Part shown: piece after piece, positions 1 to 20,925 of the stretch
How the letters are laid out: every line of letters starts with the position of its first letter
Position numbering within the stretch: the first letter of the stretch is position 1
Assembly: GCA_903813345.2 (NCBI GenBank)
Contig: CAIIXF020000009.1
Span: 10,410,030-10,474,029 of the forward strand
From: Owenia fusiformis
Taxonomy: Eukaryota; Annelida; Polychaeta; Sabellida; Oweniidae
Length of the DNA: 64,000 bases
Reading direction: 5' to 3'
Made by a program: the position numbers and the translations under genes
Notes under the pieces: model-generated
The model's input: the letters and a program-made list of their open reading frames with translations, nothing else
Database searches by the model: none
Told to the model about the DNA's origin: nothing

Positions 1-628
1 AATTTTCAGGAATGTTTCTACATATCAAAGTTAAGAACTGATTAGTTTTTGGGCATTCTGGGTAAATTTAAAGGTGGCCATTTTGGATTTTCCGTCCTAA
101 AATCTTCACTTTCAAGACTTGTCTACAGGTTTCCAGTCAAACCATTTGACGGATTCATCTGAAATTTTCAGGGATGTTTCTATGTATCAAAGTTAAGAAC
201 TGATTAGTTTTTTGGCATTCTGGGTAAAATTTAAGGTGGCCATTTTGGATTTTCCGTCCTAAAATCTTCACTTTCAAGACTTGTTTACAGGTCCTAAAAT
301 CTTCACTTTCAAGACTTGTCTACAGGTTTCCAGCCAAACCATTTGAAGGATTCATTTGAAATTTACAGGGATGTTTCTACATATCAAAGTTAACAGCTGA
401 TTAGTTTTTGGGCATTCTGGGTAAATTTAAAGGTGGCCATTTTGGATTTTCCGTCCTAAAATCTTCACTTTCAAGACTTGTCTACAGGTTTCCAGCCAAA
501 CCATTTGATGGATTCATCTGAAATTTTCAGAGATGTTTCTACGTATCAAAGTTAAGAACTGATTAGTTTTTGGGCATTCTTGGTAAATTTTAAGGTGGCC
601 ATTTTGGATTTTCCGTCCTAAATTCTTC
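1..628. repeat. 162-bp satellite, about 3.9 units
   Basis: The motif TTTTCAGGRATGTTTCTA recurs near positions 3, 165, 362 and 524. The spacing is 162 bp except for one interval lengthened by a local duplication of about 35 bp around 270-310. The array is already running at the left edge, so its full length is unknown. No long reading frame crosses it. Confidence 0.9.
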
Positions 629-639
629 ACTGTCACACT

Positions 640-1330
640 GCTGTGTTTTAGGTACGATATTGTTCACGTCTGTGCCTTGTTTTCTTACCTACCAATTTTT
701 GATAATGAAATATATCAGAATCTTGCTGGAACAAAATGGCATATACACAGTGTTCTTAGACATATTGTTCTTACACAAAGGAAATGTTGGTTCATTAAAA
801 AAATATCTAAGATAATAAAATAGATACCCCAAAAATAGATAAAATTCAAGTATATCTTTTATTTTAGATAATCGGTTTAGATGGACCAAACTTTCCTTTG
901 TATAATTACAATATTAAGAAACCTAAATACATTTTGTTCACCGATATGTCATTTTGTTCCAACAAGTGAGGTTTCGGAGAGATGTTTCATTTTATTCCAA
1001 AGATATGGTACGAAGAACAAAAGACAATTTCTCTGGTTTCTAAAACAATATAAAATAAAAAGTAGACAAATATTTTCTAATTAAATTGCTACCAATTAAA
1101 AGGTGACCATTACTTTGATGATGTGTAAAATTTTGATGACTGGTTTAAGAGAAAATTGTGTACAAGTTAGTTCACCATATCGCTACCAATCTTTTATGAC
1201 AAGTTTGATCAATTAATGAAATTCACCAAACAAAAACATGCTTTAACACATAATGCAAAAGGAGATTTTCAATTACCAAACTTTTTTTAGGGGAGTGTAG
1301 ATATCAACATCATGTTTCACATATTTAATA
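640..1330. repeat. Dispersed repeat, copy A
   Basis: This stretch resembles the sequence flanking the LINE further right (8160-8279 plus 10237-10620). Shared blocks include ACCAAACTTTCCTTTGT, ATTACAATATT and TTTTGATGACTGGTTTAAGA. It is AT-rich and non-coding; the short open frames at 689-889 and 881-1084 look random. The superfamily is not recognised. Confidence 0.6.
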
Positions 1331-1659
1331 AATAAAACATTGTAGTTAATTCAACTAGGAATTTATTTTAAACAATATTTAACTCATACATGTAATTATG
1401 TTAAGGTGGGCACTGCAATATCTTGAAATAAATGAAATGAAAGCCATATAACTACATGTAAACTTATACCAACGCTATGTGCAAATAGGTAATCGGTCCT
1501 TATGTGCCATATTAACAAACACATAACACATTCTGACATTAAATAGCATATTTTATGACAATTTCCAGTTAAGGTAGCTCAAGTACAATAAGTAAGCCTG
1601 TTGTTTATGTACTCATGCTATGGACTAGCAGGCCAAACATTTGTCCTTAAATTACCTTA

Positions 1660-2153
1660 CACCCCAGTCACATTTCCCACGGCCGCCGTGTGGTCTATCA
1701 TTTCTGCGGCCAGTAGCTTTTCTACGCTCGCCGTAGAATTTCTGCGCTCTCATACTTTTGCAGTCACATTTCCCATGGCAGCCGCACGGTGAATTTTATT
1801 AAATTTCTGTTGATAAATAATACTTTTTTTCATTTTCTTTACATCAAGACAATTTAGAAATGTTATTCATAATGCTATGATGTAATATCAAATGAAAAGT
1901 GATCGTGAAACATTGACAAATAATGATTCAATCTTGTTGAGCCAGTTGATTTCTATGGGGATCTCAGAAATGAACAAATATTATAACTCCTAGTTATAAT
2001 TCCTAGGGCGACCCTGCGGCCTGTAAAAAACTGGATACGCCGTAAGGAGGCCACAAGGCGAGCGTACTTTTCCTACACTCGCCGCAGAAATACACTGATT
2101 TAATTGATCTTCGGTCGACTTACGGCCGCTGTGCGACAAATGTGACTGGGGTG
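1660..2153. mobile_element. PIF/Harbinger-like MITE, TTA target duplication
   Basis: Inverted ends CACCCCAGTCACATTT and AAATGTGACTGGGGTG are flanked by TTA at 1657-1659 and 2154-2156. A 3-bp TWA duplication is typical of PIF/Harbinger. The 494-bp element has no transposase. The inner arms share CTCGCCG and GCGGCC blocks, and a second copy of CAGTCACATTTCCCA lies near 1760. Confidence 0.75.
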
Positions 2154-2258
2154 TTAAGAACAACACTAAGTTACTGCACTTGTCATGACTTACAATAATA
2201 CATTTGAAATTAATAACATAATTTAATGCTAGATTTTTTACAAAAATACTAATAATCT

Positions 2259-2342
2259 TAAAGGGAGAATCAGATATAGTGAGCAAGCGAAACACAAAAA
2301 TGTGTTTACCTATGTTACACCTATATATCTGATTCTCCTTTC
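2259..2342. repeat. Short inverted repeat (hairpin)
   Basis: AAAGGGAGAATCAGATATAG at the left pairs with TATATCTGATTCTCCTTT at the right across about 45 bp. It resembles a tiny MITE or solo palindrome; no target duplication was confirmed. Confidence 0.6.
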
Positions 2343-2678
2343 ATACACTCTGCTGTGATTGGTCAGTTTTAAACCCAATCAGTTGTATAATCTGCTGTGA
2401 TTGGCAACTTAAACTCAATGAGTGGTACACTCTGTTGTGATTGGTCGGTTATCATTTTATAAACTCAATGAGTGGTACACTCTGTTGTGATTGGTCAATT
2501 ATAATTTTATAAACTCAATGAGTGGTACACTCTATTGTGATTGGACACAATAAACCCAATGAATTGAACACCCTGCTCTGATTGGTCATTTATAAACCAA
2601 TGATTGATCTACTCTGTTTTAATTGACAGTTATAAGCCCAATGAGTGGGACACTCTGTTCTAATTGGTCAGTTGTACG
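2341..2678. repeat. Degenerate tandem array with an inverted CCAAT box in each unit
   Basis: About eight units of roughly 40-60 bp follow the pattern CACTCTGYTGTGATTGGTCA ... CTCAATGAGTGG. Almost every unit carries (G)ATTGG, the reverse complement of a CCAAT box. The array stops about 15 bp past the DRGX stop codon, so it probably lies in that gene's 3' UTR or just downstream. Confidence 0.8.
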
Positions 2679-2693
2679 CTTCCCTTTAATTAG

Positions 2694-11126
<8,433 letters not shown>

Positions 11127-11134
11127 TGCGATAT

Positions 11135-13948
11135 CTGTAAGTAAATACGTCATTTTTGTTAAAAATACGTTTCAGGAATCTTTTACGCATGTATATTGTG
11201 ATTCATAATATACGATTTTTTCGCGTAATTTGTACATCCAAGTGTTACTGGGATAATTCTTTATCACAGAGTAATTTCCTATTTTATTTTTATTTATTTA
11301 TTTATTTTATTTTTTTTATTATTAAAATCAATGTAACATATTTACAGGTTTTAGTGGCTATGACCCCCAAGAGGGAGTATTAGGTGCCACATAATGATAT
11401 TTACAATAATTTGTTAAATATTATAAAAAGTGTACATGTTATTTTGTAAAGTATGATCTTGTACGTAATTGAGAAAATAAAGTGATTTGATGAAAATGAT
11501 TAAAATGATATTTATTTATTTCATAAACGTTATCATTTGTGATGTGCTTTAATTAAAACGTTTTAGACCGATTTTTATAGAATACATGTACGTTCATTTC
11601 TCCATTGTATGGTGCTTTTCGCAAATTCGAGGACAGACTATTCTACGAAGCGGGGGAAATGTAACGAAAGCGAGAATAACGTAGTAGTTCACATAATGAT
11701 TTAGATCATTGTAGATCAAACATAGTACTTCTCAGATATCCGAAGTCTGCCTATTTGTACTTGTAAAGGCACCATAATTGAATCGGTATTTAATTATCAC
11801 GTTTTGAGTCTTGATTCTTTAGAGGACGTGTTACTTTAATTAAATCACTGGTCTAATCATGTATATGAGAGACTACAGAGACATTAACAAACAAGAGTAT
11901 GCCTAATTTACCATGATCCACTGTTTGTTTTGTGCTCAAGGGGTCCCCAGGCAATCCTCTGTTGAAAAGAGGTGGGTATCCAGCCCGCGAAAAATTTCAA
12001 ATGGTCACAATTAAGCATGTAATTTTTCTCAGAGCCTAGAACCCCTTATCTATCTTTAAAGTAATTTTGTATAATTTAGAGTACTGATTACACGCCCGTG
12101 ACCGCATCCCTTATTTACACCAGTTATATCCTTGCTAGAATACATTATAAAATATGACATCTTGAAATCTTATTCATAGGAGAAAAACGATAATTAGAAA
12201 ATCACTCGTGAATTCCGTTAGGTATTCTTCCCTTTGCCACATTAATTGACTAATTATATGGTAATTGAGTTTCAAGAGAGTTATTATTTCAGAGAAATAT
12301 GAAAAATACGGATTAATTTATAATGAGTAGATTTTGATATCTTATATCAAAGATGCTCGATTAGCCATTTTGCCTTTTTTGTCACGAAGACAAAAGTGAC
12401 TTAAAACTGACTCAGAATTCGAGAGTTCTTCATATCATTTTCTCTCTAGAAAAATATATAAGACTAATTTCCAGTGATATATTTAGATTTATTGTAATCT
12501 AACAATGAATCGTCACTTTAGACCATCATTGGAAAACAAAAGCAAATAAAAAACTAATCAGCAATACCATTTTTTAAAAAGTTTGATTTCGTTTCTTTAT
12601 AGAGATATTCTACTAGTCTCTATACCTGAGGATAAATAACATATCAAATACTTTAATTTAAAAACGACATAAGGCGAAAGATTCAAAAAATCATTTACTC
12701 AGCACATAATTTGACTTGAAACAAAAATAAAAGTCTATCCTCGAGTATGATGACATCTTCGAATATCATGACATGTTTTATAAAATGCTAAACTTCAAAA
12801 AATGTGTAGAATTAATTTTTTAACAAATTCACTTTCATCGATACTTTTTTTTACCCAACTATCAAACTATGATACAGACGGACAACTGTTAAGAAATGAG
12901 AAGCGAAGAGTGCCAGAAAATCCCTTCTGGGAAATAGCAGGGGAAGGTAGTAAATACCAGTTTACACGACAAAGGATTAGGGGTATAGTTATTTGAACTT
13001 TATATGTAAGTATGTGAAAAGGCGATATACATTTCTTTCAATTTGTATGCTATTAAATAGATACGTTTTCAAAGATAAGTGTACATCAATTTGTGATATT
13101 ATAGCAAATTATAATTCGTTTGATAAGTTATGGCAAGTTATCATTATATGGAAGGTAATGTTTTTCCACTTTTTCTTCATATTCGACATTTTTTCTGATT
13201 GTCTTGAAAGAATCAGTGGCGATTAACACTCAAACCAGGTCCAATCACATAGTTTTCATAACTGTGTTAAATTATTTTTTTGTTACCGTTTTCTACTCTA
13301 CGTTTTCCACCATTTTTCTACTCTACTCCCGAATATGAATGCTTATATACTGATATATGTTCTTATAATATGTTCTCCAAATTAGTGAAACAACATATTT
13401 GAAACTCCATGTTCACACTTGAGGTTCATGTACACCATACAATGCATGAACGGAAAAAATCAGAAAGCATTCAAAAATGCTGCCAAAAATTTCGAAAGGC
13501 AAAAAGTCATTGAAAAGTAAAAAAAAAGTTTTACTAATCAACATTTGAAATTATTATTTAGAGTTATATAATGAAGACATAAATACAATTAATTTTATTG
13601 ACTAACAAACGTTTTTTAAGACACGCATGTCGCTTAACAAAGTTTACTTTGATATTTCTAAATGTCTTCCTAACCTTTCTTTCTTTTGGAGAATTCCATG
13701 TTTGGATCAAATTATTATTAGGATTCCTACATAAAATACTCAAAGAAGCATTAAGAAAATGATGTTTTTGAGTGAAATTGCGATTACGCAACTTTAATTT
13801 GATTATTCTTGGCTGTCAATCCGATGTTTTTGAAAATCAAATAGTTATTTACAGGAAATCTCATATTCTCATCAAGCAATACATCAATCGACCGATACAT
13901 ATCAATATTATTTGTTATTACTTTTAGAAATTACAGAGTTTCACTTAC
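11135..13948. other. Probable 5' UTR intron of DRGX; possible LINE 3' tail
   Basis: No coding exon was recognised. Around 11280-11330 a T/A-rich run (TTTATTTATTTATTTTATTTT) precedes CAGGTTTTAGTGGCTATGACC, which resembles the tail of a reverse-strand LINE; this is weak. The rest is AT-rich unique-looking sequence. Confidence 0.35.
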
Positions 13949-14150
13949 CTTATTAAAGTTCTGACTTTTTGATATCTTATCCGATGACGAACTTTTCGCC
14001 TATCGGGACAAGTGTAACCGAATCGAAACAATACTCCTATTTCGAGTTGTCAGCCCGATGCTGCGATGGTATTATGCTTGTTAATTCGTTGTTATCAGCT
14101 TCGATCAAAATTATCTTCTGAAATATTCCACGTCTGCTAGCTGAGTTGAT
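13949..14150 (-). promoter_or_regulatory. Candidate non-coding first exon of DRGX
   Basis: On the minus strand a strong donor, AATAAG|GTAAGTGA, sits at 13949/13948. The first coding exon begins at 11134 behind the acceptor TTTACTTACAG with only 8 nt before the ATG, so an upstream untranslated exon is needed. This donor is the best candidate seen. The transcription start is not defined; an AT-rich TTTAAATA lies near 14165. Confidence 0.4.
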
Positions 14151-14949
14151 TACGTGAAAATAGTATTTAAATCATAGCGTTATCTTTTATGTACCTGTCC
14201 TCAGCATGTCACTTTAGCTGTTCATCTAAATCATCAAACTTGCGTCATCGAGGTCACATGATAACCGTTTAGCCAATCAAAACAGAAAGTTAAAACCACG
14301 TGGTTATGAGTTTTTATGTATGGTATTACTGGACTAATTCACAAGAGATAAAGCTAATGCGATAATCTAATTGGTTAAAAACATGGTGAGTTTCAGATAG
14401 GCAGAAGAGAAAGGCAAGGCCCAAGGGATAAGGCTTGACATAGCAGCTCGACATCACTCCGACACTAAGCCTTCTATAACTCTTCATAATGGCATTAGCT
14501 CCGGAAAATTACATGCAAATTTTAATAGTAATCAAATTCTAGCAGAAAAACACAGGCGTATTCATTTATCCGCTTTAAAATCAGGTTTTCGTACAATTAA
14601 GTTATACGGGACTTAAAATACAAAATACAATTTACTGAGGATTTAAGGTTTTAATGGGTTCAATGTAGATCAAATTTACCCCTACCCCAGGGCATTGAAA
14701 GTACTCTATAATTCGATCATGTACCAATTTGCCAAAGCAGCAAATTATAATTACATTATACACCACTGACTAAATTATTAGAGCTAAAGCATGCCTGTAA
14801 ATTATATAAAACAATAATTTAATTTAGCTAGAAGTCTAGGAAAGAATCGAAAGTCAAGGTCAGATTATACATCTAAGGTTAACCTAATCTTTATGAACAT
14901 GAGTGGAAAATAACGACGTGATATCATCATTAAGTTCACTTGATTCAAT

Positions 14950-15435
14950 ATTCACAAGACAATATTACAAAGGACACACGGGTTAATACATGACACATAA
15001 GGAAGTACAAGCCACACAAGTACAAGACACATAAGTAAGTACATGACACATATGTTCACAAGATATAAGTACACGATACATGAGTACAAGACACACAAGT
15101 ACATGACACATAGGTACATGACACACAACATATAAGGACACACCACACAAGAACATGACACATAAGTTAGTACATGATCTGTACATATGCTCACAAGATA
15201 AGTACAAGCCGCTTAAGTACAAGATACATGAATACATGACACACAAGTACATGCCATATAAGTACATGACACACAAGTACACGACATATAAGTACATGAC
15301 ACACAAGTACACGACATATAAGTACATGACACACAAGTACATGCGCATAACTACATGACACATAAGTAAGTACACGACACAATTACACGACCCAAAAAAT
15401 ACACGACATATTAATACACCACACATGATTAAGCA
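14950..15435. repeat. Minisatellite, ACACAAGTACATGACACATA-type units
   Basis: Degenerate tandem units of about 20 bp (ACACAAGTACATGACACATA and variants such as ACACGACATATAAGTAC) fill this stretch; the most regular copies are at 15230-15345. Both strands carry open frames of repeated MCHVLI- or YMTHKY-like residues, a product of the repeat rather than genes. Confidence 0.85.
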
Positions 15436-16478
15436 AGACATAACAATTAACAATTCTAAAAATATTGAAATACACCACTTACATTGAATGCCATAACAAA
15501 TGTAAAAATAGAACACACAACCATATTGTTTATTTATCTTCTATCTTAATAACCTAAAAGATCAAAAATACCAATTCAGACAGAACAGAAATTGAACATA
15601 GCTATAGCTTGCTAAGAGTTTCCATAAATATTGACCAAAAACAAGAAAATTAATTGTTTTCCCCTAAAGGCATAATAAGGAAAATTCTTCAGAATAATTT
15701 ACCTTTCAGAGGGACTATAATTTGTAATTGATGCTCAATACACTAACATTCTCTCTGTGTTTTAGAAACATAAAAATAATGAAATGAAATTATGAAATCG
15801 AAATTAAGTTGTCGAATTGGTCTTAAATATCTGTAAATTATGAGAATCGTTCCCTTGGTGAACGAGGCTTGTTCGGGGTGAAGCCATTCGCAATTAGATT
15901 AGCCCATTATCGCTTAGTTTCGATTCCCCCTTAATCATTTTTACTTCAATATTACCATTTCTGATTTATGAGGAATGATATCTGCGATAGAATTGAAGAA
16001 TTATTTTATTATTGTTATCAATGGATGGTATCTTGTCTTATGATGATCGAACTTTTCAAGAAGATTCGTTACTACCCTGAACCATCGGCAAACTTAACTA
16101 CCCTCTGAGTGCAGTGTATGATTCTAAATATTTTGTGAATAACTGTGAAACTGTGAAATGAATGCCAGGTATTTCTTGCAATGTTTTACAATGCGAATCA
16201 TTGCATGAATTCTCCATTTTGTACTTACACATTTAGATTTGATTTCAATAAAATACAATGAAAATGAATGAAGTGGGACGTAATTGGCAGTTCATTACGA
16301 ATGATGAAAATAATGAGGGGTGGGCAATCGGGGTGCCATAGAAAAACATGAAAATTATCTATTTGCATATTTGGTCGTCTATCCCCGCCCCGTGTTTCAT
16401 TCAAGTCATTTGCATTTCAGTTTGAGGTATTTTTATACGCGCTTTGCTTTTAAACACGCCCGGTGTAAAAGGGTAGTA
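15436..16478. other. Intergenic, nothing recognised
   Basis: AT-rich sequence without a convincing exon, tandem repeat or transposon end. The short open frame at 16320-16541 has no family resemblance. Confidence 0.5.
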
Positions 16479-16636
16479 CAGGATGACAAAAAAACTGGAA
16501 CCCACTTAAGTTTTAATAACTTCGTCAATTATGCATATTGAGCTTAGTTATTTGGTACATGTATAGTCAACTGAATGTATGACAAGATGTCAAAGTTTTT
16601 GCATTCTACCTCAATTAGTCTCCAAATGAGGCACGA

Positions 16637-17787
16637 TTAGATAATGTGCTCCAAATGTGCAGCACGACGTTGGATGCAGAGCTGGATTCTTCTTGCAAAA
16701 TTGTCAATGACCCGACTGCATTCATCTCTGTCTATCTCTCTGATTAGTCTTCCAATGTTGAGTTTGAGGTCATCAATGGTCAGTGGACTATCTGTATACA
16801 CATTATCCTTGAGATGCCCCCACAGATAAAAATCTGGGGGGTTCAGATCCGGGGAGTGGGGGGCCCAGATGTGGCGGGTATGGTGACTGATTGATCGATC
16901 ACCAAAGTGAGCCTGAAGCCATCGAATGGACTCATTTGAGGTGTGGGGTGTGGCACCATCTTGTTTGAACCATTGCTGGTCCCTTCCCAAGTCACGTCGT
17001 CTACCCAGCGCTCTCCAAAACTTTTGAACGTTAGGGATGTAACGTTCTGCGTTGACTGTTGAGTTGTCTTGAGTTCTGACAGGGCTTTGTATAAAAAACC
17101 TCCTACCTCATACCCACCTACCCACGTACGTTGGACATGATACAGTCGTTGAAGGATTCAGTTTTAAAGATCTTCGTTTATTAAATCTTAGTTTATGATG
17201 AATTATAGATGCATTTGAAAGACCAGCTGGTTTCGATTCCCACTCGGGGCATCGAATTTAGCACACTTTCTTCAATTTCTTTATCTGGCTTGTTGGACCT
17301 ATGCTCGCGGTCGTTATTTAGTTATTCTCCTGGGGCGCCCCTCGGGTCATTACACATTACAATGCACCCATGTGCCTTTATTTATGGATCTGTCATTCGT
17401 CTAGTCCTAAAATAAAACCGGAATTGTAGAAATGTTAATAATTAGAGCTATTGTGAGATTTAAAAATCTTAAAAAATTGAACCCTTCAATGACTGTATCA
17501 TGTCCCACGTAGGTGGGTAGGTGGGTATGAGGTAGGAGGTTTTTTATACAAAGCCTTCTGACAGACCTCTCTCTCCCCGAATAGGTTGGTTTTCCATCAC
17601 TTTTCTTCTTTGTTGGTTTTACAGTTCCTTCTGAATCAAACTTCTGCACAAGCCTAAAGATCTGTGACTTGCAAGGGGCTCTTCTTGCCCTGTGATCTCT
17701 CATATAGGCAGTTTGTGTCCCTTTATAGGATTTTGTCTCAATATACTTTCTCACAATATACGTCTTTTCTTCTGTCGTCCATGGCAT
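16637..17787 (-). pseudogene. Tc1/mariner-like transposase, interrupted and internally deleted
   Basis: The N-terminal piece (17787-17565) begins MPWTTEEKTYIVRKYIETKS, the DUF4817-type helix-turn-helix seen in many arthropod and marine-invertebrate transposases. The C-terminal piece (about 17070-16637) keeps catalytic-domain motifs WFKQDGATPHTSN and WAPHSPDLNPPDFYLWGHL. The segment expected between them, with the first catalytic Asp, is missing, and a MITE with its target duplication occupies the gap. The protein cannot be functional. A more decayed relative lies at 61672-62378. Confidence 0.8.
17083..17555. mobile_element. MITE with long inverted ends and 9-bp target duplication
   Basis: Ends GGCTTTGTATAAAAAACCTC and the inverse GAGGTTTTTTATACAAAGCC are perfectly paired. 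Similarity continues through CTACCTCATACCCACCTACC, and then less exactly for about 90 bp. Flanking copies of TTCTGACAG at 17074-17082 and 17556-17564 are an exact 9-bp target duplication. No coding capacity is seen. Nine bases suggests a Mutator-like (MULE) origin; P or hAT usually give 8. Confidence 0.88.
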
Positions 17788-18064
17788 GATTAATATCTAA
17801 GCTACAGTACTCATTATTGTGTCATTTTGTCATGCATTCAGTCTAGTTTCTACCCTGAAGAAATGAAGAATGTAGGTATAATACTTTCCGAGAAATTTGA
17901 TGATTTATGGGTTCCAGTTTTTTTTGTCACCCTGTAGGTCCTATCAAAGTATGGTCCTACTCTTCGTTGATTTATATGGTGACCTCTTTCCCTTATTATC
18001 TTATACACAATCAGGGCCAGAAAGGGCTGTTAAGAAAGGGGACCATAATCCCTTGGGGACCATA

Positions 18065-20925
18065 ATTTCTTGACAAATTGGTTTAGTTTAAAGCAGGGAT
18101 TGAGGCAAGGTTGCCCTTTAAGTTCAATAATTTTTATTCTAGCGACAGAAATATTTTCATGTAAAATTAGACAAAATAAGCAAATTAGAGGTATTCAAAT
18201 CAATGCCTCCACCGAGGTAAAAATAACCTCCTATGCTGACGATGCTACAATATTTGTAAACAAAGAAGCATCTTTAAAAAATGTTTTAAATGAAGCAAAT
18301 GGTTTTTAGGAGGACTGGACTAAAATTGAACACAGAAAAAAACACAAGCAATGTGGCTTGGTCAGAAAAACACTCAATTGAAAAACCGTGTAATATAATT
18401 TGGAAGCTAGGAGAAGATGCTAGAATAAAAGTTTTAGGAGTAATTTTTTCAAATAAATATCCTGCATGTAAAATTATAGAAAATTGGAACTCAAAACTTT
18501 TGAAAATGGAATCTATTATTAAACAGTGGAATACTTATGGGTAGAATAACAGTGGTAAAAAGCTTAATTGCATCTCAAATAACTAATATGTTAATGACAT
18601 TTATTGCACCGCAAAGAATTTTAGATAGAATTAATAACATGCTATATAAATTTGTGTGGAAAAATGGTGGGACAGACAGAATTAAAAGAAAAATTTTAAG
18701 ACAAAATTATGTACATGGTCAGACTTGCCAACCTAAAGTGGAAAATTTTCGGGAGATTTAAAAAAATTGCGGTACTTTTACGGGAGTTTTTTCAAAATCC
18801 GGTAGTTTTTGCGGGAGTTTTTTGAAAAACAGCGGGAGTTTTTACGGGAGATTTTTGAAAAAAAGGTAGTTTTTACGGGAGATTTAAAAAAACGGTAGTT
18901 TTTGCGGTAAATTTTGAAAAAACGGGAGTTTTCACGGTAGATTTTGAAAGAACGGGAGTTTTTACGGTAGATTTCGGAAAAAAACGGAAGTTCTTACGGT
19001 AGGTTTCTGAAAAACGGGTGTTTTTACGGTAGATTTTGAAAAAAACGTGAGTTTTTACTGTAGATTTCTGAAAAAACGGGAGTTATTTCGGTAGATTTTG
19101 AAAAAAACGGGAGTAAAATGTATATGTGGCGTTCACTATATGCTAAGGGCAATCTGCGTGAGGTTCCATTTTTAGGTTCGGTTTTTCGCGCATGAGCATT
19201 AAATCCAGCGATTTAATTGGTTGAAATTAATATGACGAATGCGCAGTTAATAAATTAATTAGAACTTATAATCTAAGATAGATGTCACTTACGTTCACTA
19301 TTTCACAGCAGTCCCTACCCATAATGCGCCTTATATTGTGGTAATATTTTGTTTAGCGCCATATAAAAACAAAATGTATTCTCCCGACAGAAGTATGACA
19401 GAATAAAAACTGGCCCCCGTTTGTGGACATTTGGTGTGCAAACTTATACCGAACTGATCGTTGAAAAACAACTTGAATCATGGGAATCAAGTACTTTTAA
19501 GTTATTTATGAAAGTATCGATAGTGAACCATGGGAGCCAATCCTTCTTGGAGTAAAAGAAAGAAGCGTGCCTGGCTGCCTGCAATAATCAAGGTCACAAA
19601 TTTGTCAAATTCCTTTTAAATACGGTAGATTTCGACAGCAAAAAACGGAGATTTTAAGGGAGTTATACCAAGAATGCGGGAGATTTTACGGGAGTTATAC
19701 CAGAAAACTGGAGATTTTACGGGAGTTATACCAAGAATACGGGCGATTTTACGGGAGTTATACCAGAATACGGGAGATTTTACGGGAAATTTCAGCAAAA
19801 TACGGGAGATTTTACGGCCATATTTTCAAAAAATATTACGGGAGATTTTAGTAGAAATACGGTACGGGAGTTTTAACGGGAGAAAACGGTACGGGAGTTT
19901 GGTATTGTTTACGGAAAAACAAAAAAATTACGGGAGATTCCCGTAAAAAAACGGGAGATTGGCAAGTCTGATGGTGGAGCAAATATGGTTGATATACATG
20001 TGACACAAAGTGCATGGTTATGACATGGGTTAAGAGAATCTTTATTGGAGGTAGATCATCATGGAATAAAGTAAGTCGCCACTTTCTTGAAAAATCAATT
20101 CATGGTTTAAAATATTTGAATATATGTCAAACTATCGAGAGGTAAAAGGTAAAAACATGATTGAAAAACTTCCTATATTCTACAGATACTTGATTATGGA
20201 ATGGTTAAATAATAGGGTCATCGAGGCAACAAAAAGTATTAATATTGATGAAGTTTTAAGGAATAATATGAATATTCAATATAAGAAAGCCAATATATTC
20301 TTTGACACATGGATTATTAAAGGTATTGTGAGGGTGAGAGGGGGGGGGGGTGAGAGATGTTTTGTCTGATGGTAGAGTAAAACGTATAAAAGAAATTAAA
20401 CAAATCATTGGTAACAGTCCAGCTTTGATATTAGAATTGTAAAGAATGCTCTGATAAACTTTGTATTCACAGGGCAAGAAATTAACCCACCTAGTGAATG
20501 CAATTTGCGGGGCAATTTGAGGTATAACAAAATATTGGTGAAAGACATTAAAACAAAAAAATTAAGAAATATGATTATTTCAAAAGATATTGTAATTTCG
20601 AAAGCAGAAGCTAAATGGAATTTAGAGTATCAAAATCTTATTTGGAAAACAATTTGGAACGAAATCTCAAAAGTTAAAGAACTTAGACTTAAGTCATTAC
20701 AGTATAAGATCATGCACAGAATATATCCTACAAATATTTTGTTATACAAAATGAAAATTGTAAATAATGAAAATTGCAAGTATTGCAAAGATAAACAAAT
20801 GTTTGGAATAAAAGACAGGTGTAAAAACCTTATGCTGCTAATCGCAAAAAACTGTATAAGTAAATTTAAATATGGCACATACCCGAATATAGAAGTACTA
20901 TTCCAACAAGAATTAGAATAGACTA
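18065..20925 (+). pseudogene. Tx1/L1-like LINE ORF2 fragment, interrupted
   Basis: The reverse-transcriptase core is visible from about 18070: LKQGLRQGCPLSSIIFILA and ITSYADDATIFVNKE. Then come LGVIFSNKYPACKIIENWNS and the post-RT block GRITVVKSLIASQ ... KFVWKNGGTDRIKRKIL, as in Tx1/L1-group elements of aquatic animals. The frame is broken near 18300 and 18540. It is interrupted at 18720 by a 1251-bp insertion and resumes after 19975 with the expected continuation (GANMVDIHVTQSAW), then degenerate C-terminal sequence to about 20921. 5' truncated; no target duplication found for the LINE itself. Confidence 0.82.
18720..19970. mobile_element. Non-autonomous element built from ACGGGAGAT-type repeats
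   Basis: Terminal inverted repeats CAGACTTGCC (18720-18729) and GGCAAGTCTG (19961-19970) are flanked by ATGGT on both sides (18715-18719 and 19971-19975). Removing the insert leaves a continuous LINE sequence. Both flanks consist of dozens of short units, (T)ACGGGAGWTTTT with AAAAA or TATACCA linkers; a non-repetitive middle lies at about 19115-19610. No transposase is present. A 5-bp duplication with CA-starting ends fits a hAT5-like or Transib-like group, which is unproven. Confidence 0.85.

Larger units (their letters stand above)
16479..17934 (-). mobile_element. Tc1/mariner-superfamily DNA transposon (DUF4817-type), disrupted
   Basis: Inverted ends CAGGATGACAAAAAAACTGG and, reversed, CAGGGTGACAAAAAAAACTG abut TA dinucleotides at 16477-16478 and 17935-17936, the classical TA target site. 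The transposase gene runs on the minus strand. A 473-bp MITE lies inside (17083-17555); without it the element would be only about 970 bp, so it also carries an internal deletion. Confidence 0.85.

Noticed and set aside
12802-13226. Two adjacent plus-strand open frames
   Set aside because: Composition and lack of motifs suggest chance; there are no splice sites linking them and no recognised relative.
14952-15516. Cys/Tyr/Val-rich open frames resembling membrane peptides
   Set aside because: These derive from the 20-bp minisatellite and are mirrored on the opposite strand.
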